Assembly: GCA_943704525.1 (NCBI GenBank)
Contig: CALSCQ010002771.1
Span: 1-11,159 of the forward strand
Direction: 5' to 3'
DNA from: Pigoraptor vietnamica
Lineage: Eukaryota > Opisthokonta > Filasterea
Length of the DNA stretch: 11,159 nt
Numbering within the stretch: the stretch's first letter is position 1; the number at the start of each line of letters is the position of its first letter. Below, piece by piece: positions 8,202 through 11,159 of this stretch. A program made the translations under genes and the position numbers. Under the pieces are notes generated by a model, which was given only the letters and a program-made list of their open reading frames with translations, did no database searches and was not told the DNA's origin.

Positions 8202-8429
8202 CAGGCGCCTTTTCGACCCGTTTGCTGTGACGATTAAGTTTGCCACAATGAAACGTAAATGAATCGGGGTCAGCTAGTCCAATCCGTGTCCAGACCAGTC
8301 CAGACGCGCCCATTTTGGAATGCATGACTGCACGGTTCAGGCGCACTCTTCACTTTCACGTCGGCTATGACCATTATACGCTGTGTCACCTATCGAACGT
8401 ATTGTGGGCATATCCCATGCGCATAATGA

Positions 8430-9704
8430 ATGGAGAGCGCTGCCAGCAACGACGCGTGTGACAGGGCCGTTACGTCAACCAACGGCGGATGGCGTGTGAC
8501 GGGTTGGCTGCGGAGCGCACTCGCGCGCGTGTGGGGCGCTTCCCTCTCGCCGCCAGCGACGCCCTCCACGTCTCTCTTGGACCTTCCCATCGAAGTTTTG
8601 GATGCCCACGTGCTCTCCCGTTTGAACGAAGGGGATTTGGCAGCGCTCAGCCGCACGTGCTCGTCGTTGCGGGCCCTCGCGCACAGGCGCCGTTTGTTCC
8701 AACTGCGACGCGAACTCTCCTACCGATTTTTGTGCGATGAGAACACGCGTGGCGCAGTGTTTTCGGACATACCCGCGCGTCAACTCTGCGTGTGTTTTTC
8801 GCTCCAGTCGAGTGTACTGTCCAACATCGCCGACGTGACTTCTCTGCGAGGCGTCCACACCGTGTCGCTTCGAGACGCCGTGAACCTTGAGGACGTTTCC
8901 CCTCTGAAAGATACGTACAAGCTCGACCTTTCTTTCTGTCTGCGTGTCGTGGACGTGTCGTCGCTGGGCCGAGTGCACAAGCTCGTGCTGAGGGGGACGT
9001 CCATCGCCGACGTGTCTGCGCTGGGTCGCGTGCACGAACTCGACCTCTCGGAATGCGCTCGCGTGGCGGACGTTTCGGCTCTCGGCGGCGTGCACACACT
9101 CTTGCTGTGCGGCTGCGTTTCTCTCGTCGACGTGTCCGCGCTTGGCCGCGTGCACATGCTCGATCTGAGCGAGTGCCCTAACGTGGAGGACGTGTCGATG
9201 CTCAGCGGCGTCCGCACGCTGCTGTTGGCGTCGTGTCCAAAGGTGAAGGACGTGCGCGCATTGGGACGAGTGCGCCGATTATACTTGGACGGCTGCGATG
9301 TCACGGATGTGAGCGCGTTGGGCGGCGTTCACACGCTATCTCTCTCGCTTTGCCCGGTGTCGGACGTTCGCGCGCTCGGAGGCGTGCACACACTCAACCT
9401 TCGCAACTGTCTCCTTCTGTCCGACGTGTCCGCTCTCGGCAACGTCCACACGCTCACGCTACGCGGTTGCCTTGGGGTTCACGACGTGTCTGCGCTTGGT
9501 CACGTGCATACACTCGATCTCGGCGGGTGCGTTCTCGTCACCGACGTGTCGTCGCTCGGCGGCGTGCACTGGCTGTCGCTGGCGGGATGCAGGCGCGTGC
9601 AGGACGTCTCCGCATTGAGCGGCGTTGACACGCTCACGCTTCACGGGTGTACGGGCGTCCGCAACTTCTGGAGTGTTCGACGCGTGCGACAACTCATTAT
9701 GTAA
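8430..9704 (+). CDS. F-box protein with 14 short leucine-rich repeats
   Basis: This is a single-exon gene of 424 residues with a start at 8430 (GAATGG context). Residues 49-92 form an F-box: LLDLPIEVLDAHVLSRLNEGD followed by LAALSRTCSSLRALAHRRRLF, the Skp1-binding fold of SCF ubiquitin ligases. From residue 135 to 411 there are 14 tandem LRRs with consensus DVSALGxVHxLxLxxCxxVx, eleven of 20 residues and three of 19 (units 3, 8 and 9). A degenerate capping unit (412-424, NFWSVRRVRQLIM) ends the protein. The expected role is substrate recognition by the LRR solenoid for SCF-mediated ubiquitylation; the substrate is unknown. The unit is shorter than in most plant and animal F-box/LRR proteins (about 24-26). 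Lack of introns, unlike the neighbours, could mean retroposition, recent family expansion or transfer. The following gene is convergent and 322 nt away. The domain call is secure. Confidence 0.92.
   Translation: MESAASNDACDRAVTSTNGGWRVTGWLRSALARVWGASLSPPATPSTSLLDLPIEVLDAHVLSRLNEGDLAALSRTCSSLRALAHRRRLFQLRRELSYRFLCDENTRGAVFSDIPARQLCVCFSLQSSVLSNIADVTSLRGVHTVSLRDAVNLEDVSPLKDTYKLDLSFCLRVVDVSSLGRVHKLVLRGTSIADVSALGRVHELDLSECARVADVSALGGVHTLLLCGCVSLVDVSALGRVHMLDLSECPNVEDVSMLSGVRTLLLASCPKVKDVRALGRVRRLYLDGCDVTDVSALGGVHTLSLSLCPVSDVRALGGVHTLNLRNCLLLSDVSALGNVHTLTLRGCLGVHDVSALGHVHTLDLGGCVLVTDVSSLGGVHWLSLAGCRRVQDVSALSGVDTLTLHGCTGVRNFWSVRRVRQLIM
8832..9662 (+). repeat. Tandem array of ~60-bp LRR-coding units
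   Basis: Fourteen tandem units of 60 bp (three of 57 bp) each begin GACGTnnnn and encode DVS/DVR-x-LG-x-V-H-x-L. Third-codon positions vary between units (for example GCGCTGGGTCGCGTG against GCTCTCGGCGGCGTG), so similarity is held at protein level rather than by very recent duplication. The array also opens long antisense frames (8475-9155, 8780-9304 minus), which are artefacts of the repeat. Confidence 0.9.
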
Positions 9705-10026
9705 ACAGTGCCTTTTTCCCTTGACAATCGTGAGCAAATGTTCGCGACAGCCCTACCGTTCGGCGTAATGGACTCCTTATGGTATGCGAGTAGCCGTGCC
9801 ACTATGCATGTCTTCCGCGCCCTCGTTATTGCACAATCTCTTTCGACACACAGAATAGTAATGGCGGGGTGCTTCCAACGGCGCTCTTGACTGTTGAAAA
9901 CAGTCGCCCCGAAAGCCTATTTCACATGTGCAGTTTTTCCGTAGAACATTACCCTTACCAGGACATCTGCATGACTATTTATAAGCGGCGCCTAACAGTC
10001 TTCCATAGTTCCGTGGAACATTTCTT
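9705..10026. other. Convergent spacer with hairpin and direct repeat
   Basis: No gene is visible. A perfect 7-bp stem with a 3-nt loop, GACTGTT-GAA-AACAGTC, lies at 9889-9905, and AACAGTC recurs at 9994-10000. Further on is a direct repeat whose right copy overlaps the end of the minus-strand gene. It may serve in 3' end formation of the two convergent transcripts, but no canonical polyadenylation signal was recognised. Confidence 0.5.
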
Positions 10027-10035
10027 TTACCAGGA
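9937..10035. repeat. 27-bp imperfect direct repeat, period 72 bp
   Basis: The two copies, at 9937-9963 and 10009-10035, share TTCCGT, GGAACAT-like and TTACCAGGA blocks and match at 23 of 27 positions. The right copy covers the last codons and stop (10029-10027) of the minus-strand TPR gene; the left copy lies downstream in its 3' flank. This looks like a local duplication of the gene's end, or a repeated 3' UTR element. Confidence 0.6.
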
Positions 10036-10490
10036 AAGATAGGCCGTTTGCGTCTGCTCTCGAATTTTCGCCGCGCGCTGGCTAATTTTCTCCGCCTCGT
10101 CCGCTAGCCGCGGGTCGTTGTGGCCGATGCGGTACAAGTGTCGCGCAAGCACTTCGAGGTCGTATCTGCAACCGGCCCACGTAAGTTAAGCGAACGAGCC
10201 GAGAGAATGAACGAGGTGTGGGGCGCACGCATGAAAAGTCGGAGTGAGTCGAGTGGGTTAGGCGGGGAGAGGCCTTGGCAAGAGAGAAGAGAAGCATCAT
10301 CCAAGTGCCTTTGGAACAGGGAACGTCGCAGTGAGGGCAACTTACGCTGTCCAGACGTGGTTTTCGCCGTGAACCGCTTCGCTAATTTCCACGGCACGCC
10401 GGTAGTAATACGTCGCCTGCGCGCACATGGTGGATTACCAATAACACACACGAACCAACACACACATACGTAAACACACGTGAGCGCCGT

Positions 10491-10530
<40 letters not shown>

Positions 10531-11115
10531 CACACCTTGTCCTTATCGGGAGAGCGCGCCCCAAAGTACACCGCAAGCGAGTTCATGATCACATTGAGCG
10601 AAGAGTCCAGTCGGCCCAGCGTGTTCTCGAGGATTTCCACAGCCTTCTCCGCGTCCCTTTCGAACGCCTCCGCATCTTTTTTTATGATGAGAGTGAGATG
10701 GGCGACGTGGTATAGGAACTCGCCATAGGCTGGGTGGTTTTCGCCGTAGTACCTGGGGACAACGGTAAGGGGAACAGGATTAATATGACGGACAAGACCT
10801 AAGACCAACATGAGTGCGCGCGCATGCGTTTATAAGTAAATGTGAGTGCGCGAGCGCGCGTGTGTGTGTGCGCGTGCGTATGCGTGCGTACAGTACGACA
10901 CATTCAATCCGAATAGAGGAGCAACGAGAAGCAATAATGACAGCTCACTTGAGCGTGACCTTGAGGGCAGCTTCGGCCATCGCGAGAAAGGCGACGGCTT
11001 CGTCTGCCAGAAATGAGGACAGCTTTTGGTTCTTCGTCATCTCGACGTGAAGTTTCACAGCGCGCGCCGTCTGGGGATGGTCGAACCCGTACACCGACGC
11101 CATGACATCCGACGC
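10027..11115 (-). CDS. Tetratricopeptide-repeat protein, kinesin light chain-like TPRs (5' partial)
   Basis: Four exons are visible on the minus strand, 11115-10949, 10752-10536, 10416-10346 and 10165-10027, with introns of 196, 119 and 180 nt (donors GTGAGC, GTGTGT and GTAAGT, acceptors CAG). Phases match at every junction, giving 197 residues to the TAA. The 5' side ends at an acceptor (CCGTAG) in phase 0 next to a C-run, so more exons probably lie outside the window; ATG at 11103 is a less likely start. Three TPR-like units of the GxxHP type are seen: SVYGFDHPQT, KYYGENHPAYGEFLYHVAHL and AVHGENHVWTA, each followed by paired amphipathic helices (for example ATYYYRRAVEIS, YDLEVLARHLYRIG). 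This pattern occurs in kinesin light chain, CLU and SMYD C-terminal repeats; none is favoured. The role is a protein-interaction scaffold, and the partner is unknown. Confidence 0.82.
10492..10527. repeat. (CA)18 microsatellite in a TPR gene intron
   Basis: A perfect CA dinucleotide run on the plus strand, TG on the coding strand, begins about 10 nt after the donor at 10535 in the 119-nt intron. It occupies about one third of that intron and is probably length-variable. Confidence 0.9.
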
Positions 11116-11138
11116 CTACGGTATGTTAAGTGAAAGAA

Positions 11139-11159
11139 GGGGGGGGGGGGGGGGGGGGG
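11139..11159. repeat. Terminal poly-G run
   Basis: The window ends in at least 21 G residues, immediately upstream (in gene sense) of the exon acceptor at 11116 of the TPR gene. It therefore lies within the preceding intron as a C-run in the transcript. The window also begins with G8. Both ends may be assembly breaks at homopolymers rather than biological ends. Confidence 0.85.

Noticed and set aside
8475-9304. Long antisense frames (8475-9155 and 8780-9304) opposite the F-box/LRR gene
   Set aside because: They are periodic shadows of the LRR repeat; no domain is recognisable.
10480-10500. Possible CRISPR or tandem-array signal in the CA-rich region
   Set aside because: It is a simple dinucleotide microsatellite without spacers, in a eukaryotic intron.

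Overview
The window reads as nuclear DNA of a compact, GC-rich, intron-bearing unicellular eukaryote. Open frames are interrupted by short GT-AG introns: 13 can be placed by reading frame and homology, 96 to 262 nt long, 12 of 13 ending CAG. There are no operons or ribosome-binding sites. The gene families are eukaryotic: F-box/LRR, a katanin p80-type C-terminal domain, a protein kinase joined to Sel1-like repeats, and a Shisa/CYYR1-like membrane protein. The lineage cannot be fixed. Kinase-Sel1 fusions and GTGCGT-type donors fit free-living protists such as amoebozoans, but this is only a guess. Both window ends are poly-G tracts, so the window may be a whole contig broken at homopolymers.

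Layout, left to right: (1) 1-236, non-coding, with a short CCCTAA telomere-like run. (2) 237-2067 minus, a protein kinase C-lobe spliced to Sel1-like repeats; the kinase N-lobe is missing at an abrupt composition boundary near 2068. (3) 2068-2474, AT-rich spacer with an inverted repeat and a TATA-like promoter. (4) 2475-3267 plus, a three-exon secreted-type single-pass membrane protein with a Cys-rich ectodomain and two PPxY motifs. (5) 3644-4466 minus, a three-exon 140-residue protein matching only the glutaredoxin-like N-terminal domain of MDH1B-type proteins. (6) 4467-5056, spacer with an AT-rich island. (7) 5057-8201 plus, a six-exon, 757-residue protein with a long disordered Ser/Pro/Arg-rich region and a C-terminal katanin con80 domain, without WD40 repeats. 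(8) 8430-9704 plus, an intronless F-box protein with a regular 20-residue LRR array. (9) 9705-10026, convergent spacer with a hairpin and a 27-bp imperfect direct repeat. (10) 10027-11115 minus, a TPR protein, 5' partial, with four exons visible.

The genes do not form an obvious pathway. Themes are protein-interaction scaffolds (TPR, Sel1, LRR, PPxY) and, through the con80 protein, microtubule severing. I see no mobile element with coding capacity, CRISPR array, tRNA or rRNA. Nothing here is clearly a new multi-gene system. The most unusual items are individual architectures: the kinase-Sel1 fusion lacking its N-lobe, the stand-alone MDH1B N-domain, the WD40-less con80 protein and the very regular F-box/LRR array. 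The poly-G tracts all lie on one strand.
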